Assembly: GCA_015069065.1 (NCBI GenBank) | Contig: SVJI01000001.1 | Span: forward strand, 1 to 54,110 | Direction of reading: 5' to 3' | DNA length: 54,110 nucleotides | Source of the DNA: Oscillospiraceae bacterium | Lineage (GTDB): Bacteria; Bacillota; Clostridia; UMGS1883 | Part shown: positions 17,571 to 25,148 of the stretch, piece after piece | Numbering within the stretch: the stretch's first letter is position 1 | Layout of the letters: each line of letters opens with the position of its first letter | Position numbers and translations under genes: made by a program | The notes under the pieces: model-generated | Databases searched by the model: none | What the model saw: only the letters and a program-made list of their open reading frames with translations | Told to the model about the DNA's origin: nothing

Positions 17571-17573
17571 TAG

Positions 17574-17625
17574 TTTACTTTGTAGCCCTGCGGTGATAAA
17601 ATAAACATATCATCGTGCAGGCTAC
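17574..17625 (+). promoter_or_regulatory. Integrase promoter overlapped by an inverted repeat, copy A
   Basis: TTTACT (17574), 17-nt spacer, TAAAAT (17597-17602). An imperfect inverted repeat (17582-17597 with 17609-17625, GTAGCC...GGCTAC) flanks the -10 box. The same arrangement with a different arm sequence occurs upstream of the integrase in module B. It may be an operator, or a hairpin that forms only in read-through RNA from the excisionase. Confidence 0.5.
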
Positions 17626-17639
17626 GGAAAGGAGTTAAA

Positions 17640-18761
17640 ATGTCTGGTAGCCTACAAATAAAAAACGGCAAATATTATGCCGTTATCAGTTATAAAAATG
17701 AACAAGGAAAACGCAAGCAAAAATGGATAAATACAGGATTTGAAGTAAAAGGCAACAAGCGAAAAGCCGAAGACTTTTTGAAAAAACTTCTTGTGCAAGA
17801 AAACGATTTTTCAGAAGTAAAGCCTGATATATTATTTTGCGACTATATACAAAATTGGCTTGAAAAACGAAAAAACGAGGTTGAAGATTCCACTTGGCAA
17901 GGATATTCCAATGTAGTAAAAAATCATATATATCCTTATTTTTCTGAAAAGAAAATAGAATTAGCTAAAATATCTCATAAGGATATAGAAAAGTATTATC
18001 ACCACAAGCTTGAACAAGGTCTATCCTCCGGCACAATTAAAAAGCATCATGCCAATATACGAAAATGTCTTCAACAGGCTTTAATGGAAGATTTGATTCC
18101 TGTAAATTATGCAGACAGAGTTTCGCTTCCTAAAATTGAACAATACAATGCGTCTTTCTTTGATTCAGAAGAAATTAAAGTTCTGTTAGAAAAAGCTAAA
18201 GGAAATGAAATCGAACCTATTATCATTCTTTGTGTGTATTATGGTTTACGGCGTTCTGAAGTTTTAGGATTAAAATGGGATGCCATTAGCTTTAAAAATA
18301 ACACTATCAGGATATGCAACACTGTCACCTATATGTATGAACTTTGCGAAAAAAAGCGCACAAAGAATACAAGCAGCTACAGAACTCTCCCCTTGATTAC
18401 TGTTGTGAGTGAATACTTACTGTCACTAAAAGGGCAACAGAAAGAAAATCGTAAGCTTTTCGGAAACTGTTATCAGGAAAACGACTATATATGCGTAAAA
18501 ATTGATGGCAGTAGAATTTCTCCACATGCTGCATCACGCAAGTTCAGAAATTTTCTGCAAAAAAATGGTTTACCGCATATACGGCTTCACGATTTAAGGC
18601 ACAGTTGTGCATCACTCTTAATTGCACAGGGTGTAGACATAAAAGTTATACAGGAATGGTTAGGTCATTCTTCCATTGCAACAACGGGAAACATTTATGG
18701 ACATCTGCAATTTAAGCAAAAGATAGAAACAGGAATTGTGCTCGAAAATCTGCTTGCTTGA
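17640..18761 (+). CDS. Tyrosine recombinase / integrase, Tn916-Int type, copy A
   Basis: 373 residues. An N-terminal arm-DNA-binding domain (about 1-60, KWINTGFEVKGNKRKAEDFLKKL), a SAM-like core-binding domain (about 65-165) and a catalytic domain (about 175-365) are present. Catalytic residues are visible: Arg in YGLRRSEVLGLKW, HDLRH, LGHSSIATTGNIYGH with the Tyr nucleophile. It appears intact. GGAAAGGAG precedes the ATG. The gene ends 107 nt before a tRNA-Leu 3' fragment, the usual place for an integrase relative to its attachment site, so I infer that it targets tRNA-Leu(UAA). Confidence 0.93.
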   Translation: MSGSLQIKNGKYYAVISYKNEQGKRKQKWINTGFEVKGNKRKAEDFLKKLLVQENDFSEVKPDILFCDYIQNWLEKRKNEVEDSTWQGYSNVVKNHIYPYFSEKKIELAKISHKDIEKYYHHKLEQGLSSGTIKKHHANIRKCLQQALMEDLIPVNYADRVSLPKIEQYNASFFDSEEIKVLLEKAKGNEIEPIIILCVYYGLRRSEVLGLKWDAISFKNNTIRICNTVTYMYELCEKKRTKNTSSYRTLPLITVVSEYLLSLKGQQKENRKLFGNCYQENDYICVKIDGSRISPHAASRKFRNFLQKNGLPHIRLHDLRHSCASLLIAQGVDIKVIQEWLGHSSIATTGNIYGHLQFKQKIETGIVLENLLA

Positions 18762-18767
18762 AATTTT

Positions 18768-18800
18768 GTTAGAAAAGTGTTAGAAAAACGTTAGAAAAAA
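18768..18800 (+). repeat. Three direct repeats of GTTAGAAAA with 11-bp period
   Basis: GTTAGAAAA begins at 18768, 18779 and 18790. They sit between the integrase stop codon and the tRNA-Leu fragment. Position and helical phasing resemble arm-type integrase binding sites. The remainder of 18762-19087 has no gene. Confidence 0.55.
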
Positions 18801-18820
18801 GCATCAGGATTTAAACAGGC

Positions 18821-18866
18821 AAAAAAATAGAGAATGGCATAACCTACGATGGTTAAGCCATTCTCT
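18821..18866 (-). terminator. Intrinsic terminator downstream of the tRNA-Leu fragment
   Basis: On the minus strand AGAGAATGGC pairs with GCCATTCTCT (extended with GGTTA/TAACC), followed by ATTTTTTT. It begins one or two bases after the CCA end of the tRNA fragment, as expected for a native tRNA terminator carried with the attachment site. Confidence 0.75.
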
Positions 18867-18867
18867 C

Positions 18868-18923
18868 TGGTGCTCGAGACCGGGATCGAACCGGTACGTC
18901 TTTATGGGACACGGGATTTTAAG
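18868..18923 (-). tRNA. 3' fragment of tRNA-Leu(UAA), probable attachment site (att)
   Basis: On the minus strand the fragment starts in the anticodon loop (TTAAAA then TCCCG). It continues through a long class II variable arm (GTC..GAC), an ACCGG-TTCGATC-CCGGT T-arm, the acceptor strand CTCGAGC, A73 and CCA. The 5' half is missing: no CGGGA partner, D-arm or GCTCGAG is found upstream. It is therefore not a functional gene. A tRNA 3' end beside an integrase is the usual trace left by site-specific integration. Confidence 0.85.
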
Positions 18924-18965
18924 AAAGCTTACCCGTTGATTACACTACATTATCTAAAATTATAC

Positions 18966-19007
18966 AAAGCCTTACAAACCCTTTTGTTAAGCGGTTTATA
19001 AGGCTTT
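18966..19007. repeat. Inverted repeat of unknown role
   Basis: AAAGCCTTACAAACC and GGTTTATAAGGCTTT can form a 15-bp stem with one mismatch and a 12-nt loop. No T tract follows on the plus strand, and only a weak one on the minus strand. It lies between the tRNA fragment and the HipA-like gene. Confidence 0.45.
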
Positions 19008-19062
19008 CTGTCTGTAAAATCCTTTTAAATCCAAAGAGTCTCAAAAACGAATTTTTTTCGAT

Positions 19063-19084
19063 TTTGGTGGAAATTTGGTGGAAA
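19063..19084 (+). repeat. Tandem 11-bp repeat TTTGGTGGAAA x2
   Basis: Two adjoining perfect copies. Together with the GTTAGAAAA repeats on the other side of the tRNA fragment, they share an 11-bp period and could be arm-type sites flanking the attachment core. Function not shown. Confidence 0.5.
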
Positions 19085-19087
19085 TGA

Positions 19088-19116
19088 TTGCACGCAGATT
19101 TTATTTATGTTATACT
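19088..19116 (+). promoter_or_regulatory. Promoter of the HipA-like gene
   Basis: TTGCAC (19088-19093), 17-nt spacer, TATACT (19111-19116). The start would be near 19123, about 37 nt before the ATG, with a GAGGAGG ribosome site between. Confidence 0.55.
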
Positions 19117-19159
19117 TAATACAAATATATGGTAGCATATTTTAGAGAGGAGGATAAAA

Positions 19160-20302
19160 ATGATTTCTTCATATGAACTAAAACTATATGATGAAACTCT
19201 CTTAACTTTTAATATGGCTGAAAAAGGTTTGGAAGGTCTTGTTGCTGAAATTGATTATATAGATAAAGATAAGAAAAATATCTTCCCTTTGGATTTAGAG
19301 GTATCAAATGCAGGAATTATTAAATGGCTTAGAAAACGTGTTATTCCAAAAAACCGAAGATTCGTAGATGAAATATTAAAAACGCTGAACTTATCTCAAA
19401 ACGATACAAAAGGTATAATCGACGTATGTAAAGGCTTATCACTTAACGATAGTTATTGGGTTGTTCCAAAAGGGTTTGAAGGTAAATTTTCGGAATATAA
19501 TCTATATGAAAACAGATTTTCTGAAATTCTGTCTTTAGTTGCATACACAGGCGTAGGCAGTTCAAACAAAGCATTTTCAACATCTCCTGAACTAACTACT
19601 AATGGAATGCTTCCTAAAGCATGGCGCTTTGTAGAAAACGATGGTATATATCTTTATAAAGGCGGAACCGACGGAGCTGTTAATTCAGGTAAAGAGCCTT
19701 ACAGCGAGTATTATGCAAGTCAGATTGCCGCAGCAATGGGACTTAACGCAGTAAAGTACGAATTAGAAAACTGGAAAGGAATTCTTGCCTCTAAATGCAA
19801 ATTATTTACCGATATTGATACTTCTTTTATTCCAGTTGGAAGAATTGTTACGGACGGAGGAATTGCTGCTTGTCTGGAATATTATAAGAGCTTAGGAAAT
19901 GAATTTTACGAGCAGTTAAAAAGTATGCTTGTATTTGATGCCGTAATTTACAACGAGGACCGTCATTTTGGTAATTTTGGTATTTTAAGAAATAATCACA
20001 CTGGCGAAATTCTGGCTCCGGCACCTATATTCGATAATGGTCTGTCGCTATTTAATTTTGCAATGGATGAAGATTTTAAGGATTTAGAATCTTATGCTAA
20101 AACACGTACTACCCCATACGGAGTATCTTTTGAAACAATTTGCACAGAAGCAATCGGCAAAAAACAGATTTCTGAATTACGTAAATTAATTGGATTTAAA
20201 TTCAACCGTCACAAAACAATGAACCTATCAGAAGAAAGATTGTGTTCTATTGAAAAATTGCTGCAAACGAGGATATCTCAGCTTATATCTTTAAGCAAAT
20301 AA
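19160..20302 (+). CDS. HipA-like protein kinase
   Basis: 380 residues. The C-terminal two thirds carry the HipA-type kinase signature: the catalytic loop YNEDRHFGNFG near residue 263 and the metal-binding FDNGLS near 290. An N-terminal region of about 120 residues is not recognised. HipA kinases phosphorylate substrates such as aminoacyl-tRNA synthetases and are usually paired with a HipB antitoxin. Here no HipB-like helix-turn-helix gene lies next to it; the gene has its own promoter and a hairpin after its stop. It is the first gene to the right of the tRNA-Leu scar, so it may be an accessory island gene. Whether it is a toxin, a defence kinase or a housekeeping kinase is unknown. Confidence 0.8.
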   Translation: MISSYELKLYDETLLTFNMAEKGLEGLVAEIDYIDKDKKNIFPLDLEVSNAGIIKWLRKRVIPKNRRFVDEILKTLNLSQNDTKGIIDVCKGLSLNDSYWVVPKGFEGKFSEYNLYENRFSEILSLVAYTGVGSSNKAFSTSPELTTNGMLPKAWRFVENDGIYLYKGGTDGAVNSGKEPYSEYYASQIAAAMGLNAVKYELENWKGILASKCKLFTDIDTSFIPVGRIVTDGGIAACLEYYKSLGNEFYEQLKSMLVFDAVIYNEDRHFGNFGILRNNHTGEILAPAPIFDNGLSLFNFAMDEDFKDLESYAKTRTTPYGVSFETICTEAIGKKQISELRKLIGFKFNRHKTMNLSEERLCSIEKLLQTRISQLISLSK

Positions 20303-20336
20303 AGTCAATTATAAAGATAGCCATTCCCTATTATTC

Positions 20337-20381
20337 AAGCCATCTTCCTTACGACCTTTTGTCCTAAAGGAAGATGGCTTT
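20337..20381. terminator. Convergent-gene hairpin
   Basis: AAGCCATCTTCCTT pairs with AAGGAAGATGGCTT, a perfect 14-bp stem, between the plus-strand HipA-like gene and the minus-strand isomerase gene. Neither side has a long T tract, so efficiency is uncertain, but the position fits a shared terminator. Confidence 0.55.
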
Positions 20382-20431
20382 ACTGTTACTAATTAAGTTG
20401 TTTATTAAATCAGCAATGTAACAACCTCTTT

Positions 20432-21004
20432 TTACTCAGGTTTTGTTTCAAGAGTTAAGGGGAAATCCCCAAGCTTATTTACCTTAAATCCATTCTTTTT
20501 ATATTCCTCATAATCAAATTCTTCAAGCTCATCTATTGCAAGCTTGTGGAATTCGTAGAAGTTTTTCCACCACTCATAACCGCTGCCGAGCTCTGCATTG
20601 AGATATGCATCTGCTATATCACATCCCATTGCGGGGGCAACATAGAATGCACCCATCGCAAGCACGTTTACACCGTTACCTGTAATTGCACGAAGTGCGG
20701 CAGGCACGCTTTCAACAACACCTGCATGTACGTGGGGGCACTTGCTTGCCGCAATATGTATACCCATTCCTGTACCGCAGAAAAGAAGTGCTCTTTCAAA
20801 TTCGCCCTCTGAAATCATACTTCCTACTCTAAGACCTACCCTGTGGAACATAAGGTCTGTATCGTTGGGGTCAGAATCTGCTTTAACGCCCATATCGGTG
20901 ATTTCCCAACCTTTTTTACGAAGATGCTCACAAACTGCCTCTTTAAGAGGATAGCCTGCAAAATCTGCACCTACTACGAGCTTTTTGTCTTTTACTGTTT
21001 TCAT
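20432..21004 (-). CDS. RpiB/LacA/LacB-family sugar-phosphate isomerase
   Basis: 190 residues. It starts with VVGADFAGYPLKEAV and carries LLFCGTGMGI, the conserved phosphate- and active-site loop with its Cys, then GVNVLAMGAFYV. The fold is cytoplasmic. Family members interconvert aldose and ketose phosphates such as ribose 5-phosphate or galactose 6-phosphate; relatives also occur in uronate and rare-sugar clusters. The C-terminal 40 residues extend beyond the shortest RpiB proteins. It is the last gene of the locus-2 series, 66 nt after the stalk-domain gene, and probably handles a sugar released by the pathway. Substrate not determined. Confidence 0.88.
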   Translation of the reverse strand: MKTVKDKKLVVGADFAGYPLKEAVCEHLRKKGWEITDMGVKADSDPNDTDLMFHRVGLRVGSMISEGEFERALLFCGTGMGIHIAASKCPHVHAGVVESVPAALRAITGNGVNVLAMGAFYVAPAMGCDIADAYLNAELGSGYEWWKNFYEFHKLAIDELEEFDYEEYKKNGFKVNKLGDFPLTLETKPE

Positions 21005-21070
21005 TTTTATTAATCCTTTCTTTTTATAGTTAAATCAAGTGTTACAATTATACATTAAAATATTCAACCT

Positions 21071-21700
21071 TTATATTTCATCAGATTCTTCTTCATAAAA
21101 ATCTTCTAAACTTTCTTCGTCTTCAAGAAATTCGTCATATATATAATCTTCTTCAAACATAGTTTCCTCAAAGTTTAAATCTATGTCTGTTTCTTCTGGT
21201 TCTTCTTTTTCCTCTGCAGCAACTTCTGATACACTTTTCTTTGATATGGTAATAATATTTGTTCCACCTTCCCATACAACTTCAAAATCAAATTTTTCTG
21301 CTATATACCTTATTGGAAACATTGTCCTTTCGTTAATAATTATAGGTGCAACATCAATGGTTTCCTCTGACCCATTAAAAAATGCATTTACTGATCCAAT
21401 CTTAAGATTAATTTCATCTTCTTTATATTTTAAGGTAATCCTGGATTCCAAAGAATCCCACTCTACTGTTCCTCCTATAGTTTCAATAATCGAACGAATA
21501 GGAATTAACGTTCTTCCTTCATGTATTATCGGGGCAGTATTTCTTCCGGGATCAATTTCTGCCAATTCACCATTAACACTCATCTGTGAATTTCCTACTT
21601 TTATTTTAATTACAACATCTGATGCCTCACTTGCAGAAACCAGAAATGAAGAAACACACATACTTATTAACAAAGCAATAAATACTTTTTTTAAAGTCAT
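21071..21700 (-). CDS. Secreted copper-amine-oxidase-like stalk-domain protein with acidic tail
   Basis: 209 residues from ATG 21700; the frame is open to 21730, but AAAGGAGAG precedes the shorter start well. A signal peptide (about 1-25) is followed by a stalk domain of the copper amine oxidase N-terminal type (about 35-150: VNGELAEIDPGRNTAPI, GRTLIPIRSIIETIGG, ERTMFPIRYIAEKF). The last 50 residues are almost entirely Glu, Asp and a few aromatics. There is no oxidase domain. Probably a wall-associated protein of unknown function. It follows the regulator gene after 26 nt. Confidence 0.82.
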   Translation of the reverse strand: MTLKKVFIALLISMCVSSFLVSASEASDVVIKIKVGNSQMSVNGELAEIDPGRNTAPIIHEGRTLIPIRSIIETIGGTVEWDSLESRITLKYKEDEINLKIGSVNAFFNGSEETIDVAPIIINERTMFPIRYIAEKFDFEVVWEGGTNIITISKKSVSEVAAEEKEEPEETDIDLNFEETMFEEDYIYDEFLEDEESLEDFYEEESDEI

Positions 21701-21726
21701 TACAATCTCTCCTTTACATGGCGTCA

Positions 21727-23973
21727 TCATAAATCTTCCATTTTAGTAGTTGCTTTTTTGATATTTTCTCTATAGACACCTGGGCTGACCCCTTCTGCCT
21801 TTTTAAAATTCCTGCTGAATGTGCGCATGCTTACAAACCCAACCTTCAAAATAATACTTTCAATCGTATCGTTTGTATACATCATTAATTCCTTTGCTTT
21901 TTCTATACGCACTTTCATAATATAGTCGCTGATTCCAATACCGGTTTTTTCACGGAATAAATGAGAAAGATACACAAAATGAAAATTAAAATGTTCTGAA
22001 ATCATCTTAACGTTTAAATTAACATCGTAATAATTTACCTTAACAAAATCTTTTATCTTCTGTTCTATTCCGTTCTCATCCACATTATTACTTGAATTTG
22101 TCAAGAAAACATGCAAATCATTGAATATTTGCTTAGCAGTATCTCTTAGCTGCGAACAAGTCCGACAAGGAACAAGATTTACTAAAAATTCGTTTGATAG
22201 ACTTTTGTCTGTTACGATTTCGTCAATCAGCTTTGTGAGCATTACCTTGACTTTCAAAAGCAACCATTCAACTTCATCAGATGTTCGCATACTGCTAATA
22301 CTACTTTCTAAAATAAGATTAAACGCATCATATGCTTCAACAGCACCCCCACCGCACTTGAGAATATTTTCAATTTGAGAAAGATTAAAATCTCCCTGCG
22401 ATGCAACAGGTACTATATTTGTAATGTTGTCGTTTAAGAAAACACCTTTTATCCCAAGTAACGTCATAAATCTGAATACTTCATTTACGTCAGCATTTAT
22501 ATTGGGAATATTTTCAACACCTTTTGCACAATAGCTTACAGCAATAACAGATTCAATCTTAAGGAATTGATTCAACGCATCATTCAGTATCGTAAAATAT
22601 TGTCTGCAAACATCAGGTGTCATAAAGCCGTCTGAGTTAATTAGGTAGATTATTTCATTCTCGTTTTGTGCGACAATTTCACGATATTCGTTACTGTTAA
22701 ATGTTTTGTTTATATATTGGGTAATAACACCCTCAATAATGCTATTGAAATCGGCATTATTTACTTGCGTATTACTTTCACGACAAAGCTTTATCTTTGC
22801 TACAGTAAAGTATTCACCGGTGAAATCAGGCTTGTATTTTAAAAATACTTCCCATTCCTTTTTCTCTGCCTTACCTAATATAATTTTTTCAACAATCTTA
22901 TGATAAATCATTTCATAAGCAACTTTATCATTTTCTGCCAGTTGGTTTATCGAATTATTAAGGTGTTCCAGATAGTTGTCGATGTAATCAATTTCATTAT
23001 CATAAGTTGTATCTCTTTTGTCATAGACATTTATTTTGCTAACAAGCTTCTTTATAGGTCCGTAATGTCGTTTTGAGAATATAACAGAAAACAACATTAC
23101 AAAAACAATAGTGGTAATGAATATCAACGCTGCCAAAATCCACACAAAATGCAATTCTTTCATGTATTCTGTTTCATCTATTCTCACAACATATGACCAA
23201 TTTTTATTTATACCGGGATTTTTAATGAAAACGAATCCGTCAGATTTTTTTATATTGGTGGACATCTCTTCTACTTTAAATTTATTCTCGCTAAGATATA
23301 CAATCTCGTTGTTAGAATTGTTCACCAAAGCAACATGACTTTCCTGATATTTATTTATAACATCATACTTCAATTTTTCAATATCAATCAAAGCAAAAAC
23401 AATTATATTACGGTTTTTCATTCCCTTTGCCAACAAATTAATGCAATAGAAGAATGTATTACTTTCGTCTCCGTTTTCAGTAATTGAATCAATAACAAAA
23501 AACTCTTCACTTCTACATAATTTATTTATCCACTCATCATACGAACACTTCAGGTTATTGTACTCCATATCAAAGAATTGCCTGCTATTATACAGTCCAT
23601 TGACAGAACATATCACATCAACATCAGGATAATACATCACAATATCTTTAATATTTTCGCTTTGTAGCTTTATGTCTTTGATATAGTCAGATATATCCTT
23701 TAAATAATAATAATCCGTATTTTTGATATTGTTACTGAGCACAAAATTTTGAGCATGTGCTGCCGAAAGACTGTACACCGCATTATTCATATCTAAAAAA
23801 CACCTGTCAAGTTCCGTCTTTAAAAACGTCATTTTGTATTGTTCTATTTCTATACTCTGACGTCTTAAAACATTATAGATATAAACATACAGTGGCATAA
23901 GGCATGTAACTACAGTAATGGATATAATTAAATATGAAATTACAAATCGACGTATCATGCCATGTTTTTTCAT
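21727..23973 (-). CDS. Membrane-spanning AraC-family transcription regulator
   Basis: 748 residues from ATG 23973 (an in-frame TTG six codons earlier has no better ribosome site). One membrane helix lies near residues 8-30, an extracellular sensor of about 230 residues follows, then a second helix near 265-290 (ILAALIFITTIVFVMLFSVIF). The cytoplasmic part of about 350 residues ends with an AraC double helix-turn-helix (about 640-745: YLSHLFREKTGIGISDYI, VGFVSMRTFSRNFKKAEGVSP). It has no kinase domain, so it probably senses a sugar outside and binds DNA directly. It is placed 24 nt after GH88 and likely controls locus 2. Confidence 0.88.
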   Translation of the reverse strand: MKKHGMIRRFVISYLIISITVVTCLMPLYVYIYNVLRRQSIEIEQYKMTFLKTELDRCFLDMNNAVYSLSAAHAQNFVLSNNIKNTDYYYLKDISDYIKDIKLQSENIKDIVMYYPDVDVICSVNGLYNSRQFFDMEYNNLKCSYDEWINKLCRSEEFFVIDSITENGDESNTFFYCINLLAKGMKNRNIIVFALIDIEKLKYDVINKYQESHVALVNNSNNEIVYLSENKFKVEEMSTNIKKSDGFVFIKNPGINKNWSYVVRIDETEYMKELHFVWILAALIFITTIVFVMLFSVIFSKRHYGPIKKLVSKINVYDKRDTTYDNEIDYIDNYLEHLNNSINQLAENDKVAYEMIYHKIVEKIILGKAEKKEWEVFLKYKPDFTGEYFTVAKIKLCRESNTQVNNADFNSIIEGVITQYINKTFNSNEYREIVAQNENEIIYLINSDGFMTPDVCRQYFTILNDALNQFLKIESVIAVSYCAKGVENIPNINADVNEVFRFMTLLGIKGVFLNDNITNIVPVASQGDFNLSQIENILKCGGGAVEAYDAFNLILESSISSMRTSDEVEWLLLKVKVMLTKLIDEIVTDKSLSNEFLVNLVPCRTCSQLRDTAKQIFNDLHVFLTNSSNNVDENGIEQKIKDFVKVNYYDVNLNVKMISEHFNFHFVYLSHLFREKTGIGISDYIMKVRIEKAKELMMYTNDTIESIILKVGFVSMRTFSRNFKKAEGVSPGVYRENIKKATTKMEDL

Positions 23974-23997
23974 AAAACACTCAACTTTCAATATTTT

Positions 23998-25128
23998 TTA
24001 CCAAAATAAAGGTCCAAAGCCTTTTAATTTGTAAATGGCCTCAATAAAAAAGTAATCTCCATAAATAAGAGTGCAGTTTTTATCCTCGGGCGGGCAATCA
24101 TAACTAAGAGTACAATCATGAAGTATTGCATCACTCTCCATACTCCAGTCACAGTGTTGTTCAAGTCCCCGAAGAATTTTTAAAGCCCATTTGATATACA
24201 TTCTCTTTTCCGCATCAGGAACATTTTTAGCTAGTTCTATTAATCCGCATACAGCACAAGCACCTGCCGAAGCATCAAAAATAACAGGTGTTTCAGGTAT
24301 ACGAAAATCAACTCTGGGCACACAGTCTTCATCCAGCGCTGCAATAAAATAGTGTGATATACGCTTAGCAATATCCATATAACGAGTCTCGCCAGTATGT
24401 ATAAAGCAAAGAATGTAGCCATATATTGCCCATGCCAATCCTCTTGTCCACGCTGAGTCAACATTCATTCCGCCACCATGCTGATAGTTTTTTACTTCTC
24501 CCGTTTCAATATCAACATTTGCAACATGGTATACAGACCCGTCAGGACGCACATGAGTGCTCATAAGAGTATCAGCGTGATCCATTGCAACGTACTTATA
24601 TCTCGGGTCATTATGCTGCTCAGATGACCAAAACAGAAGCGGAAGGTTCATCATTGTATCAATTATAATTGCCTGTTCATTTTTGTTCTTATCGTTATTC
24701 CATGCTCTGATATATTTACCGTGAGGATTATAGCGTGCCGCTAACACGTCAGCAGCAAACAACGTTTTTATTCTGGCATTATCATTTCCTGTAAGTTTAA
24801 ATTCAGCACCTGATGAAATCAGCCACATAAACCCCATGTCGTGATGCAGATGATCATATCGCTTTAGTCCCTCATCCAGCTTCTTAGTTGCAGCTTCTGC
24901 AATTTTTTTGTATTCATCATCTCCTGTAGCACTGTACATAAGCCACATTATGCCTGGCCAAAAGCCGTTTGTCCATGCATTGATTTTTTCACCGCTGCGG
25001 TCATCAAAAACACCGTTTATGGTTTTATATGGTATTTTATCACCTGTCTTTGCACTGACGTGCTTAATTTTATGTTCAATTTTATTCCATATGCTGTCTA
25101 CCCACATTTGTTCATCATGCAATAGCAT
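23998..25128 (-). CDS. Unsaturated glucuronyl hydrolase, GH88 family
   Basis: 376 residues from ATG 25128, preceded by GAGGG; the longer open frame to 25203 would overlap GH78 and is not favoured. The alpha/alpha barrel carries both expected catalytic Asp motifs, HHDMGFMW (near residue 93) and IIDTMMNLPLLFW (near 156), matching the Asp pair of characterised GH88 enzymes. SAWTRGLAWAIYGY is also family-typical. There is no signal peptide, so it acts in the cytoplasm. It hydrates the 4,5-unsaturated uronic acid at the non-reducing end of lyase products. This ties in with the two lyase-like genes of the same locus. Confidence 0.93.
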   Translation of the reverse strand: MLLHDEQMWVDSIWNKIEHKIKHVSAKTGDKIPYKTINGVFDDRSGEKINAWTNGFWPGIMWLMYSATGDDEYKKIAEAATKKLDEGLKRYDHLHHDMGFMWLISSGAEFKLTGNDNARIKTLFAADVLAARYNPHGKYIRAWNNDKNKNEQAIIIDTMMNLPLLFWSSEQHNDPRYKYVAMDHADTLMSTHVRPDGSVYHVANVDIETGEVKNYQHGGGMNVDSAWTRGLAWAIYGYILCFIHTGETRYMDIAKRISHYFIAALDEDCVPRVDFRIPETPVIFDASAGACAVCGLIELAKNVPDAEKRMYIKWALKILRGLEQHCDWSMESDAILHDCTLSYDCPPEDKNCTLIYGDYFFIEAIYKLKGFGPLFW

Positions 25129-25148
25129 ATAAATCCCTCTTTTCTTAT

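Noticed and set aside
17077..17671. Two minus-strand ORFs (90 and 106 aa) in module A
   Set aside because: They run opposite to the excisionase, the integrase promoter and the small-ORF remnant, and have no counterpart frames conserved in module B.
18868..18923. Complete tRNA-Leu gene
   Set aside because: The acceptor 5' strand, D-arm and 5' half of the anticodon stem are absent from the adjacent DNA; only the 3' part is present.
15990..18925. Prophage
   Set aside because: Only recombinase and excisionase genes are present; no capsid, terminase, portal, tail or lysis genes appear anywhere in the window.
20337..20381. Attachment site of another element
   Set aside because: The sequence is a simple perfect hairpin between convergent genes and fits a shared terminator; no recombinase is adjacent.
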